From JADFQT01 sp965216025 (GTDB lineage Bacteria > Chloroflexota > Dehalococcoidia > Lucifugimonadales > UBA3495), in assembly GCA_965216025.1 (NCBI GenBank), contig CBDCEX010000017.1, positions 744,001-808,000 on the forward strand: a DNA stretch of 64,000 bases, read 5' to 3'. The position numbers and the translations under genes are program-made. This document shows, piece after piece, positions 17,617 to 26,337 of this stretch. The notes under the pieces were generated by a model that was given only the letters and a program-made list of their open reading frames with translations, was not told the origin of the DNA and made no database searches. Each line of letters starts with the position of its first letter. Position 1 is the first letter of the stretch.

Positions 17617-19513
17617 AGGATCGGCCGAAAAGTACCCTGATCCAGGCTGTTCCGATATAATTGTCAGGATAATTTAATGGGCGGGGGAGGCAGGGGATGC
17701 TGGGAAAGCGCTCGAAACAGCTAGGGCTCCTGGAAGCGTACCATCTGTATCTGGACTATGTAGGTAAGGGCTCCTTCTACGGCTTCCTGGCCTCCATGCG
17801 GGGACAGCTATTTCGAGACGAAGATTTCGCCGATCTCTATTGCCCGGACAACGGCCGGGACAGCGTGCCTCCCAGTCTGGTGGCCACCGCGTTGTTGCTG
17901 CAAGCCTACGACAAAGTGAGCGACCTGGAAGCCAAGCAGAGGGCGGATGTCGACATCCGGTGGAAGGTGGCGTTGGGGATCGAGGTGGAGGACCGTCCCT
18001 TTGCCAAGAGCACCCTGCAACTGTTTCGAGCCCAGCTGATCCTCCACGACCGGGTGCGAGCCGTCTTTCAGCGCAGCCTCCAATTCGCCCGGCAGACCGG
18101 CTGCCTGAAAGGACGGCGGATGAAGGTAGCGGTGGACACCACCTACATTCTGGGCCGAGGAGCGGTCAAGGACACTTACAACCTGCTGGCCGACGGCATC
18201 GTCCAGGTGGTCCGGGCACTGGCCCAACTGGATGGAGCCCGGGCCGAGGAGTGGGCCTTGAGACACGGCCTGGCGCTCTACTTTGGCTCCAGTGTGAAGG
18301 GAGAGGCGGGGATTGACTGGGACAACAAGAAAGAGCGGCAAGCCTTACTGCAGAAGATAGTAGCCGATGCCGATGGGGTATTGGAATTGGCCCGTCAGGC
18401 CCAAGGGAGATTTCCCGCAGATAGTCCTGAGCGTCAGGCTATTGGAGAAGCAGCGGAACTCTTGGGGCAACTGTTACTGCAGGATGTGGAACGGCAGGAG
18501 GATGGTCCGGTCCGGAAGGATGGCGTAAGCCGGGACCGGGTCCCTTCGGTGCACGACCCGGAGATGCGCCACGGGCGCAAAAGCAGCAGCAAACGCTTCG
18601 ACGGACATAAGGCAGCCGTGGTGGTGGATACCGATTCCCAACTGGTGACCGCGGTAGACATCCTACCTGGCAATGCCGGTGACAACACCGGAGTCCTGGA
18701 ACTGGTGGAGCAGAGTGAAGAGAACACGGGCATAGTGGTGGAGGAGACCATTGGGGATGCGGCCTATGGGGATGGCGGGACGCGGCAGGCCTTTGCCGAT
18801 GCCGGTCGGACGCTAATAGCCAAGGTGCCGGGTCGTCCCAGAAAAGACCACTTCCCCAAGGAGGACTTCCAGATCGACCTGGCGGCCGGCGCCTGCACCT
18901 GCCCGGCCGGGCAGGTCACCCACACGCTACGCACCATGGGTACCCGGACCAACCGGTTGGGCCAGACCTACCCGGTCCAGAGTTTTCAATTCGACCCGAA
19001 GGTCTGTGGCGCATGCCCCCTGCGGTCCCAGTGCGTGGCGGCTGGAGAGGGCAAAGGCCGCACGGTGACACTCCATCCTCAAGAGGCGCTCCTGCAACAA
19101 GCCCGGGCCTTCCAGAAAAGTGAGGACTTCGCCGAATACCGTGGCCGGCGGCAGGTGGTCGAGCATCGCCTGGCGCGGCTGGTCCAACTGGGAGTCCGCC
19201 AATCTCGCTACTTTGGCTGGGCCAAGACCCTCTTTCAGCTACTTCTGGCCGCCACGGTGGCCAACCTGACCCTGGTGGCTACCAAGACTGGGATGATGTC
19301 CCAGGGTCCAGGCTCCTCCCCCAATAAACCAGAGAATAGACCGGACCGGCCCGCCGCCGGAGCCTGCCCTGAGTTCGCCACCGGGTCGCCCATCGTTACC
19401 GCCCAATTCATATTGGTCGCTGCCAGCTGGGCCGCCCTTAGTCTCAGACCTGGCCCAGTCCGCTGGTTAACCTCCGCCTCATCTCGTCACAGCAGGGCTT
19501 TTCAGCCGGGTTT
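17617..19513 (+). mobile_element. IS1182-family insertion sequence, copy 1
   Basis: 1897 bp, the same length as copy 2 at 60682-62578. It is bounded by CTAG on both sides (17613-17616 and 19514-19517). The ends form an imperfect inverted repeat (agaggatcggccgaaaag against agaaacccggctgaaaag). The flanking CTAG is the target duplication and also supplies the transposase stop codon. Confidence 0.9.
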
Positions 19514-19517
19514 CTAG
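17697..19517 (+). CDS. IS1182-family transposase
   Basis: 606 aa. The N-terminal domain of the family covers residues ~15-120 (YCPDNGRDSVPPSLVATALL). The DDE core follows: VAVDTTYILGRG, GHKAAVVVDTDSQLVTAVD and TIGDAAYGDGGTRQAF. A cysteine cluster (CTCPAG, CGACPLRSQC) and RRQVVEHRLARLVQLG with the late Glu complete it. The start ATG is preceded by ggggaggcagggg. The final codons are GGT TTC TAG, with TAG lying inside the duplicated CTAG target, so the element itself ends before its own stop codon. It differs from copy 2 by scattered substitutions and looks intact. Confidence 0.93.
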   Translation: MLGKRSKQLGLLEAYHLYLDYVGKGSFYGFLASMRGQLFRDEDFADLYCPDNGRDSVPPSLVATALLLQAYDKVSDLEAKQRADVDIRWKVALGIEVEDRPFAKSTLQLFRAQLILHDRVRAVFQRSLQFARQTGCLKGRRMKVAVDTTYILGRGAVKDTYNLLADGIVQVVRALAQLDGARAEEWALRHGLALYFGSSVKGEAGIDWDNKKERQALLQKIVADADGVLELARQAQGRFPADSPERQAIGEAAELLGQLLLQDVERQEDGPVRKDGVSRDRVPSVHDPEMRHGRKSSSKRFDGHKAAVVVDTDSQLVTAVDILPGNAGDNTGVLELVEQSEENTGIVVEETIGDAAYGDGGTRQAFADAGRTLIAKVPGRPRKDHFPKEDFQIDLAAGACTCPAGQVTHTLRTMGTRTNRLGQTYPVQSFQFDPKVCGACPLRSQCVAAGEGKGRTVTLHPQEALLQQARAFQKSEDFAEYRGRRQVVEHRLARLVQLGVRQSRYFGWAKTLFQLLLAATVANLTLVATKTGMMSQGPGSSPNKPENRPDRPAAGACPEFATGSPIVTAQFILVAASWAALSLRPGPVRWLTSASSRHSRAFQPGF

Positions 19518-19690
19518 TATTACAACGACGGATCGCAAGAAAGGGATCTTGAGTACCCTTCATAGCAACCTGCCCACGCGCTCGACAGCTTTGTGGCCTG
19601 GCCTTCCGCGAAGTTCCATTGGCAATCCTGCTGCAGGCTCAGCGATTTCCGCTCAAAAACTGACCAAATTGAGGAAGCGTCGTTGTAATA
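19518..19690. mobile_element. MITE 1 (IS701-type ends, non-autonomous)
   Basis: 173 bp with inverted ends tattacaacgacg / cgtcgttgtaata, flanked by CTAG on both sides (19514-19517, 19691-19694). The ends match those of the IS701-family elements at 33556 and 51649, so it could be mobilised by their transposase. No coding capacity. Confidence 0.88.
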
Positions 19691-19694
19691 CTAG

Positions 19695-19864
19695 AAGTCT
19701 GGCCGGAAACCTCGATTCCCCCTAGGCCAGCGTTTTCTTAACGTCGATTATCGATGGCATAGTGGGTGTTGCAACGTATTACATGCACCACCATGCCATA
19801 TAAGTCTTGAATACGTCTGCTTCGCGTAGCGCAAAACCCGGCCAATGGCTTTCCGGCCAGACTT
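19695..19864. mobile_element. MITE 2, copy 1
   Basis: 170 bp with perfect inverted ends aagtctggccggaaa / tttccggccagactt, flanked by CTAG (19691-19694, 19865-19868). It appears identical to the copy at 33382-33551. No open frame of note; the parental element is not in the window. Confidence 0.9.
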
Positions 19865-19868
19865 CTAG

Positions 19869-20096
19869 GCCCTAACCAGAGCTCCTTGTAAATTCCGCGT
19901 AAATTCCGCCGATGCGGGCAATGAGGTCGGGATCGGTGATGGCTACGAAGTGCCAGGGTTGGGAGTTGCCGCCGCTGGGAGCCTTGGTGGCCGCATCTAT
20001 TATCTTTTCTATGGCTTCCTTGGGCACTGGATCGGGCTTGAAACGAGTGATTTGCCGCTGGCTCAACATGGCCTCGAACAGTCCCATCTGCTCCAT
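19869..20096 (-). pseudogene. Nitroreductase, N-terminal part (split gene)
   Basis: Begins at the ATG 20096 with AGGAGG upstream: MEQMGLFEAMLSQRQITRFK, then AATKAPSGGNSQPWHFVAI, the FMN-phosphate motif. After RIGGIYA the frame is broken by a perfect 11-bp tandem duplication (19888-19909). With one unit removed it reads GGIYKELWLGP up to the CTAG and joins in frame to the C-terminal part at 17612. It is thus doubly inactivated. Confidence 0.88.
19888..19909. repeat. Perfect 11-bp tandem duplication
   Basis: gtaaattccgc occurs twice without a gap and shifts the nitroreductase frame. Confidence 0.95.
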
Positions 20097-20274
20097 GACA
20101 TTTCCTCCTTCCTAACCGTGGCAGCCGTTTAACCGGCGAATCGGCGGCCGTCATGGTCCGCCTCGACGTTGCCACCGATTCTACACCTGAGGTATGTCGG
20201 CACGCCACGGAGTGTTTCTTACCCACTCTTCATCGTATTTCGCTGATCCCCATACCGACGGTATTCCTCTCATT

Positions 20275-20362
20275 GTTAATGAACAAGCAGTTAATAAACA
20301 AGCACCCTACCCCGCCGGGTTAATGTACAAGCTGTTAATGAACAAGCACCCTACCCCGCCGG
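20275..20362. repeat. Two tandem 44-bp repeats in the 20097-20534 intergenic region
   Basis: Units 20275-20318 and 20319-20362 differ at three positions. Each is itself built from a 15-bp and a 29-bp copy of gttaatRWacaagc. They lie 172 bp upstream of the substrate-binding-protein start. No gene is visible in 20097-20534. Confidence 0.85.
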
Positions 20363-20534
20363 CTCCAATTAGTGTTTGGACAACCACCTGATAACAGTAT
20401 CTCCCGAGTTGCCCTTCGCCAGCCACGATGGTATAACCACCCTGCTAGACACGCTACCCATCATGGAATTCTCCCAACGGGCGCCTTATGCCCCAGAAAA
20501 GGTCCCGCAAGGGTTTCGGGAGCAAGGAGGTCTC

Positions 20535-21458
20535 ATGGCTGCCAATGGCCGGTCCCTTCGCCTGATGGAGGTTTTTCGCACCGTCTTCTACACCCCTATT
20601 TACGTGTCCGTGGCCGGAGGCTTCCTGGAGAGCCAAGGCTTGGACGTTACGTTCAGGACTCGCCCGCCCCAGTTCGCCAATGTCTCCAGCGCATTGGAAC
20701 AGGGGGCAGCCGATATCTCGGGCAGCGGGATAATGAGTTCCATCATTGCGGCCGATGGGGGAGCCGATGTTGTGCCTGCTCATTTCGCTAAAATCAACGC
20801 GCGAGACGGATTTTTCATATTGAGCCGACGAACCGATACCCAATTCCAATGGGAAACCCTGAGGGGGGCCACGGTTATCCCGGTAGGGTTCTCTCCCATG
20901 CCACCGGCATCGTTCCAGTTTGCCCTGCGTAATCACGGCGTGGACCCAGGGGATTTGAACCTGATACCTGGGCTGCCGCTGGACGAGGCTGTCGCCATCT
21001 TTCGAAGTGGGCAGGGAGACTTCATCCACCTGCCTGAACCCGCTGCGGAGCAGCTCATTGCCGACGGGACGGCCAGCTTGGCGGTGGCGTTGGGTCCCGC
21101 CAACGGTCATATTGCCTACAGCTCTTTTGCTGCGACCAATCACTTCCTGGACCGGAATCCGGATTTGGTGGACAGTTTTATCAAGGGTTACGCCCGGGCT
21201 CTAACGTGGCTGCGAGATAGCGAACCGGAAACAGTTGGTGAGCTAGTGACGCCTTTCTTCCCAGACGTGCCTAATGAGCTCATTGTTCGGTCGGTGGCGA
21301 GGTACAAAGATCAGGGGACCTGGCCGCCAGACCCTCATCTAGAGGAGCCAGAGTTCGAAGCCCTTCAGGACATTCTGGTGGCCGCCGGTATGGTGAAGCA
21401 ACGTCAGGCCTACGCCAGGGTGGTCCGGCCCGAGTTCGCTCGAGCTGCCCTAGCCTAG
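20535..21458 (+). CDS. NMT1/SsuA-like substrate-binding protein without export signal
   Basis: 307 aa. The ATG at 20535 follows AAGGAGG (20525-20530). The fold is that of periplasmic NMT1/THI5-like binding proteins: FRTVFYTPIYVSVAGGFLES, GLDVTFRTRP, GAADISGSGIMSS, RNPDLVDSFIKGYARAL. Neither this start nor the longer open frame upstream encodes a signal peptide or lipobox, so it may be cytoplasmic like THI5-type proteins. No ABC permease or ATPase genes are adjacent. Possible roles are pyrimidine or thiamine-precursor handling, or binding of an aromatic or sulfonated compound. Confidence 0.8.
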   Translation: MAANGRSLRLMEVFRTVFYTPIYVSVAGGFLESQGLDVTFRTRPPQFANVSSALEQGAADISGSGIMSSIIAADGGADVVPAHFAKINARDGFFILSRRTDTQFQWETLRGATVIPVGFSPMPPASFQFALRNHGVDPGDLNLIPGLPLDEAVAIFRSGQGDFIHLPEPAAEQLIADGTASLAVALGPANGHIAYSSFAATNHFLDRNPDLVDSFIKGYARALTWLRDSEPETVGELVTPFFPDVPNELIVRSVARYKDQGTWPPDPHLEEPEFEALQDILVAAGMVKQRQAYARVVRPEFARAALA

Positions 21459-21771
21459 AGACACCGGAGCGGCAGGGACTGGGTTTACGCCCGGTGGGAT
21501 TGAATCCGTCTCTCCAGACCCATTTTAGGGGTCAGCAAAGGGCGCTAAAGGTTGCTCTAGTCCGGCAACAATTGAATGCTCGCATCGAAGTGCAACTCCC
21601 GTTGTTCTGGAGTCCAAGGCTGAACAGATGAGTGACTATGGTCTAAATTGACTCGGGTGCGCTGCGGTTGTTACACCCTCCACCGTTTGACGGTGGTAGA
21701 AGATACTCCTAAACTACCAGCCACCCGAAGGAAACCCAGGGAGGAACCTCCAAATCGCCGGGAGGATTGCT
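21459..21771. other. Intergenic region
   Basis: 313 bp with no gene seen. The last bases carry two GGAGG-like tracts; the one at 21760-21765 serves the GTG start of the next gene. Confidence 0.4.
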
Positions 21772-22596
21772 GTGCAGGTAAAAGAAAAGCAGTATACCGA
21801 GCATCGGATGATGGTCAACGGGCTCAACATTCACTACACCGATTGGGGCAATCCCCACTTGCCGCACATGTTTCTGGCCCATGGGGCGGTGGCCAACGCC
21901 GTTTACTGGGACCTGGTTGCGCCTGCCTTTCGAGATAAGTATCACATTGTGGCGGTTACCGCCAGAGGCAGAAGCAAGAGCGATTACGCGCCCGACGGCA
22001 AATATGACACCGAGGACTACGTGCAAGACTTCCGGGAGCTCACCGTTGCGCTGGGTTTAGACAAGATGATCTATGTGGGCCAATCGATGGGCGGGAAAAT
22101 CGGCATGACCTATGCCGCTATGTATCCGGAGCAGGTAGAGCGCATGGTCCTGGTAGATATCGGCGGCGAGTCCACCAGTCCACCGTCCGGGGACCCCATG
22201 AAGTCCCGACCTGAGGTCTTCTATTCTCCCACAGAGATTGAGACGTGGCTGAGGCAGTTCGACCGCTTTTCCAGGTTGAATCAGGAAGCGATGGATATCG
22301 TGGTTCATACCGGGTTCCAGCAACTTGTCAACGAGCAGTGGGTTTCTTCCCTAGCCAGTCCGCTGATCTACCAGCAGCGACTGGTTCCACCGCCGGTGTA
22401 CGACATTCTGAGCAAAGTCCAGTGCCCCACTGTTTTGATACATTGCCTGCTGAGCGATTTGATGGGTGCCGAGATAGCAGCCAAAACCCGGGACGCGATT
22501 CCCAATTGCGAGCTGATTCAACTCGATTCAGGGCATCTGCCCCATCTGGAACGCCCGGATGAATTCATCCGGATCGTGAAGGGCTTCCTGGAGTGA
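21772..22596 (+). CDS. Alpha/beta hydrolase
   Basis: 274 aa from GTG 21772, with GGGAGG just upstream. The nucleophile is in YVGQSMGGKIG, the oxyanion strand is MFLAHGAVANAVYW, and the catalytic His is in SGHLPHLERP; the acid is probably Asp in CLLSDLMG. It resembles epoxide-hydrolase or esterase-type members. The downstream genes on this strand (phosphoesterase, dienelactone hydrolase) have their own spacing and need not be co-transcribed. Confidence 0.87.
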   Translation: MQVKEKQYTEHRMMVNGLNIHYTDWGNPHLPHMFLAHGAVANAVYWDLVAPAFRDKYHIVAVTARGRSKSDYAPDGKYDTEDYVQDFRELTVALGLDKMIYVGQSMGGKIGMTYAAMYPEQVERMVLVDIGGESTSPPSGDPMKSRPEVFYSPTEIETWLRQFDRFSRLNQEAMDIVVHTGFQQLVNEQWVSSLASPLIYQQRLVPPPVYDILSKVQCPTVLIHCLLSDLMGAEIAAKTRDAIPNCELIQLDSGHLPHLERPDEFIRIVKGFLE

Positions 22597-22726
22597 TTAA
22601 GCTAGTAGGAACGCTGGTGGGCAAAGCAGGTTGCCACGCCCAGGCCCTTCTTACCCAACTCCAGGTCCAGGTATCACTACCAGGTTCACCAGGGTACCGA
22701 AGAACTGGATAGGGTGGATTCTAGCT

Positions 22727-23290
22727 ATGAAAATAGGCGTCATATCGGACACACATAACCCTAGTGTTGGGGCGCTACCACCACCGGAAGTAGCGATCGC
22801 CTTTCAGGGCGTAGACGTGATCCTCCATGCGGGAGACATTTACGTCCCCTCCTGCCTTGACTGGTTAGAAGCGATCGCACCGGTGTACGCAGTTGAAATG
22901 GAGGCAGATGCTCATTTCAAAGATGATCCTCGCGTGGTTAACAAAACGCGCGTCCTATATCTCGAAGGACACACTATTGGCTTAACCCATGATTTGCTGG
23001 TACCGGGTATGGACCAGGAAATCACCGAATATAGCCCCATATCAAAACACTTCCCTCGAGACGCCGATTTATCCACCGCTCTTGAAACTGTGTTTGCTGC
23101 AGCAGTGGATATTGTAATATTTGGCCACACCCACTACACCGTAGTCGAGGAATTTCAAGGAATTCTGTTGGTGAACCCCGGAAGCCCCAGCCTCCCAAAA
23201 CAGCTACGACGGCTTGGCCACGTAGCCGTCATGGAATTGGAAGCAGGTCACAAAAGGGCTGCAATTCTGGAACTCTCCACGTTTAGCTGA
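22727..23290 (+). CDS. Calcineurin-like metallophosphoesterase (YfcE/MJ0936 type)
   Basis: 187 aa. Metal-binding motifs in order: SDTHN (residues 7-11), HAGDI, LTHD and FGHTH. The block GN(C/x)D that normally supplies the bridging Asn is replaced by VYAVEMEADAHF, so one metal ligand seems lost or shifted. Gly/Pro-rich NPGSPSLP near the end is typical. It would hydrolyse a phosphodiester or phosphomonoester. The start ATG 22727 has only a weak AGGG tract. Confidence 0.83.
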   Translation: MKIGVISDTHNPSVGALPPPEVAIAFQGVDVILHAGDIYVPSCLDWLEAIAPVYAVEMEADAHFKDDPRVVNKTRVLYLEGHTIGLTHDLLVPGMDQEITEYSPISKHFPRDADLSTALETVFAAAVDIVIFGHTHYTVVEEFQGILLVNPGSPSLPKQLRRLGHVAVMELEAGHKRAAILELSTFS

Positions 23291-23489
23291 CGCAGTTAAA
23301 GGCCGGCTGGTTAGCTGGCTTACCATTACCTGAAACGGCCGGGCATCGACCCCTCCTACCTTAACGGCTTTTGATTTCAACCCGAAGGGCATTGATACCA
23401 TTTTTTTCGCAGCGGTGTTTCGGCCCGCCGGTCCCGATTCTGCTAGTATTACGCTATCTCAGTCCCAACCGCATATGAGGAGGTTCAAC

Positions 23490-24218
23490 ATGCCTAGTTT
23501 CACCGACAAGCTGACCGTGGGCGGCAGCGACATGGACATGTACGCGGCACTTCCTGAAGGCTCCGGGCCCCATCCAGCCGTCGTAATCGCCTTCCATGTG
23601 GGCGGGCTGGACGAATTCGACAAGGTCATGGCTGACCGTTTGGCCGAAGCGGGATACGTGGCCGTGGTACCGGACCTGTTCCACCGCTTCCCCCAGGAAG
23701 TGATGGACGGGCCCCGGTTGGAGCGCCTTGGGCACCTGAGGGATGCCGACATCATCGCCGACATGAACGCCGCGGTGGATTTCCTCACCGCCAATTCTTC
23801 CATAGACAATGACCGCATCGGCGTCACCGGTTTCTGCATGGGTGGGCGCATCGCCTGGTTGATGGCGGCCACCAACCCCATATTCAAATGCACCGTGCCG
23901 TTCTACGGCGGCAACATCATGGGCAACTGGGGTTCCGGAGACACCCCCTTCTCTATGGCCGCCAACATCAATTGCCCGATGCTGTTCCATTTCGGCTCTT
24001 TAGACGGCAACCCATCGGTGGAAGACCGGGACAAGCTGGACGCGGAGCTTACCGGCCTGGGCAAAGTCCATGAGTTCTTCACATACGAAGGCGCGAACCA
24101 CGCGTTCATGGACTTCACCAACCCGGAGCGCCACCACGAAGAGGCGGCTAAACAGGCCTGGCCCAGGACCCTCGACTTCTTTAATAAGCATCTAAAGGGC
24201 GCTGCCGTTTCTGTCTAA
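23490..24218 (+). CDS. Dienelactone hydrolase family protein
   Basis: 242 aa; the ATG at 23490 is preceded by GAGGAGG. The family's cysteine nucleophile is in GVTGFCMGGRIAW, Asp in HFGSLDGNPS and His in GANHAFMDF, giving the Cys-Asp-His triad. The N-terminal strand PAVVIAFHVGGLDEF contributes the oxyanion hole. Such enzymes open dienelactones in chlorocatechol degradation or act on related lactones and esters. No chlorocatechol genes are near. Confidence 0.9.
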   Translation: MPSFTDKLTVGGSDMDMYAALPEGSGPHPAVVIAFHVGGLDEFDKVMADRLAEAGYVAVVPDLFHRFPQEVMDGPRLERLGHLRDADIIADMNAAVDFLTANSSIDNDRIGVTGFCMGGRIAWLMAATNPIFKCTVPFYGGNIMGNWGSGDTPFSMAANINCPMLFHFGSLDGNPSVEDRDKLDAELTGLGKVHEFFTYEGANHAFMDFTNPERHHEEAAKQAWPRTLDFFNKHLKGAAVSV

Positions 24219-24928
24219 CACCTACATCTGTATCCAACCAGACCGATAGATGACCTATAGAGGCCATCCGGTTCAGGTGCCCAGAAGAATACAACAGCTA
24301 AGTTCAGTAGCTAAGTTCAGTGAGTGGTAGAGTCTGCTTCGGTGATGTGCCCACGCGACACCATAGGCCGCATCTGTGGGTGTTGGAGCCGGAAATACCG
24401 GACAAAGGACGATGTGCCTCTTTGCAACGCGGTCCCGTCTCGGAAAGGGGAGTAGGGCAGCAAGTTAACTGCTGGGGGGCTGGAGTAGAATCAGGGGCCT
24501 CAACGAATAACTCGTCTATGGTCCCGGTTGGTTTAGATCGGGTCGATGGTATGGTTGCAAAGAGCCGCCTGATCCCCTGGCCAATGCCTAAAGTTTCGAG
24601 GTGCTTGGTCTACAGGAACATCACAGATGAGAAACCATTTGGGTAGCCCGAACTGTTGTATAACGGGGCCGGGCTTAGCGGCCAGGAAGACCCGGAGATT
24701 CCACTCAAAGCTACAGCTTCAGTAATCGGTAAACGAGGCGATTTGGTGTAGCTACAGCTGGATGGCTGCGACCCGCAGCGGACCCTTGCTATACCCCTCA
24801 GGTGCCGATTTTTCGTTCAGCACGAGGAAACACGATTTGCGCCACGTGCCGCTGGAAGTTTTGAGCCAGACTTCCCCAGATCAAGCTGTCCGGCCTCAAG
24901 CTCCTGCAATTTCTTGAATGCCCACCCC
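24219..24928. other. Gene-free region with a perfect 13-bp tandem duplication
   Basis: About 710 bp without a supportable gene; a 108-codon open frame (24320-24646) has no family resemblance. At 24296-24321 agctaagttcagt occurs twice with no gap. Confidence 0.45.
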
Positions 24929-25714
24929 TCACTCCTCAGCCACCAGGTAGTTTCGTAGAACGCCGATACCGCTAATTTCCACCTCTATGGTATCACCGGG
25001 GAACATATCGCCAGCGGCGCCCTGAGTGCCCATCCAAAGCACGTCACCGGGATGAAGCGTGGTGTACTTGCTTAGCTCCTGAATCCAGGTCGCCGCATCC
25101 CAAATCTGGTCCTGGGAGGAAAAGTCCTCCCAAATCGTTCCGTTGTGTCGAACCGTGACCTGGAGTTGGGTTGGGTCCAGTCCGGTGACAATCCAGGGAC
25201 CGAGGGGCTTGAAGGTATCGCAGTTCTTGCCCCGAAACATGGTGCGATCGCCACTCTGCCACACCCGCTGGCTAATGTCGTTGCCAATGGTGTAGCCAAA
25301 GACACAATCCAGGGCCTCGGCTCTGGTGACCTTCCGCGCTTTCTTGCCCATCACTACCCCTAGCTGCCCCTCGGGTTGCACCGCTCCGGAGCATTCTTTG
25401 GGCACTACAATATTTTCTTCCGGGCCGATAATGGCGTGAACGGAACGGAAATTGGGTTCGGGAAAGGTTGGGTAGGCCGGTGCCGCACCTCGACGCTGGG
25501 CCATTCCCTCCACATGGCCCCGGTAGTTGGGACCGGCGGCATACAGCATGGGCGGAATGATGGGCGCCAATAGCTTCACCTGTTCCGGCGAATAGCTGGT
25601 GCTGGTTATGGTGTGCTCCCCCAAGGGGCTTCCGGCAACCTCGACGATCCTTCCCTCCTCCTCAACTATTCCGTAGCTAACTAGATCTTCCCGTTGAAAG
25701 CGGCACCATTTCAT
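24929..25714 (-). CDS. Fumarylacetoacetate hydrolase (FAH) family protein
   Basis: 261 aa from the ATG 25712-25714 (AAGGAGATGGTTT before it). The FAH fold is clear: YAAGPNYRGHVEGMA, VFGYTIGNDISQRVWQ (metal Asp), FKPLGPWIVTG, GDVLWMGTQGA and DTIEVEISGIGVLRN. The metal site that is usually D/H-Y/W-E-x-E-L reads QPEGQLGVVMGK, so the second Glu is Gln. Family activities include acylpyruvate and 2-keto-diene hydrolysis and decarboxylation; a changed metal ligand makes activity uncertain. Confidence 0.87.
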   Translation of the reverse strand: MKWCRFQREDLVSYGIVEEEGRIVEVAGSPLGEHTITSTSYSPEQVKLLAPIIPPMLYAAGPNYRGHVEGMAQRRGAAPAYPTFPEPNFRSVHAIIGPEENIVVPKECSGAVQPEGQLGVVMGKKARKVTRAEALDCVFGYTIGNDISQRVWQSGDRTMFRGKNCDTFKPLGPWIVTGLDPTQLQVTVRHNGTIWEDFSSQDQIWDAATWIQELSKYTTLHPGDVLWMGTQGAAGDMFPGDTIEVEISGIGVLRNYLVAEE

Positions 25715-26019
25715 AAACCATCTCCTTGACTGTAGGAATAGCACCCGGCATTGGTAATTTCCCTTAATTCATCAGTTCTCCGGGCCAGTTGTTCTGGATT
25801 GTACACTTTCGCCGCTCTTGGTCAAGGAACTTCAGCCGGCATCCCGAGATAGGGGCCGCCGACACGGAGCGAGGACCAAGCCTCCAATTTGAGGGGCTGG
25901 TTCATTCCACGTCGCTTGACATGATTGACCACTCCGCAGTCCCCGAGGCCACCTTTAGGTAACGCGGGGATCCTTAACTTAGATGGGAACCACCGATAGT
26001 GTTTCCTGCCTTCAAAGGT
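25715..26019. other. Intergenic region
   Basis: About 305 bp upstream of the FAH gene and downstream of the acetamidase tail. No gene or structured element recognised. Confidence 0.4.
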
Positions 26020-26337
26020 CTACGCGGTGAATATATCGAGCGGCAGGAAGGCCGAAACAACAAAGTTGGGAACGTCGACCATCTCGCTTATTTTAAGGTC
26101 CACCGCCACACTGCAAATACAGTAGGCCTGTTCCCTGGACCAACCCCGTTCCATAATCAACTGGATCATGTTCAGCAGGGCATGTCGGGCAGCGAGGGTA
26201 GCGTTCTCCGACTCGTTGATGCCATCCTCTGTGATACACATGCCGGTTGCTGCCAGGAACCTTTTGGGAGCCGCCATCTCTGGGGTGGTGAAATAGTCGT
26301 CTCTTTCGAATATGGGGAACCCAATGTTGCGGCGTCT
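26020..26337 (-). pseudogene. Acetamidase/formamidase, C-terminal part
   Basis: From the target duplication tgcggcgtct (26328-26337) the minus strand reads RRRNIGFPIFERDDYFTTPE, then AATGMCITEDGINE and DLKISEMVDVPNFVVSAFLP to a stop. This is the C-terminal region of FmdA/AmdA amidases. It continues the frame of 27611-28412 once the ISAs1 element and one target copy are removed. Confidence 0.92.

Noticed and set aside
20275..20362. Direct repeats considered as a CRISPR array
   Set aside because: Only two near-identical 44-bp units with no spacers and no cas genes.
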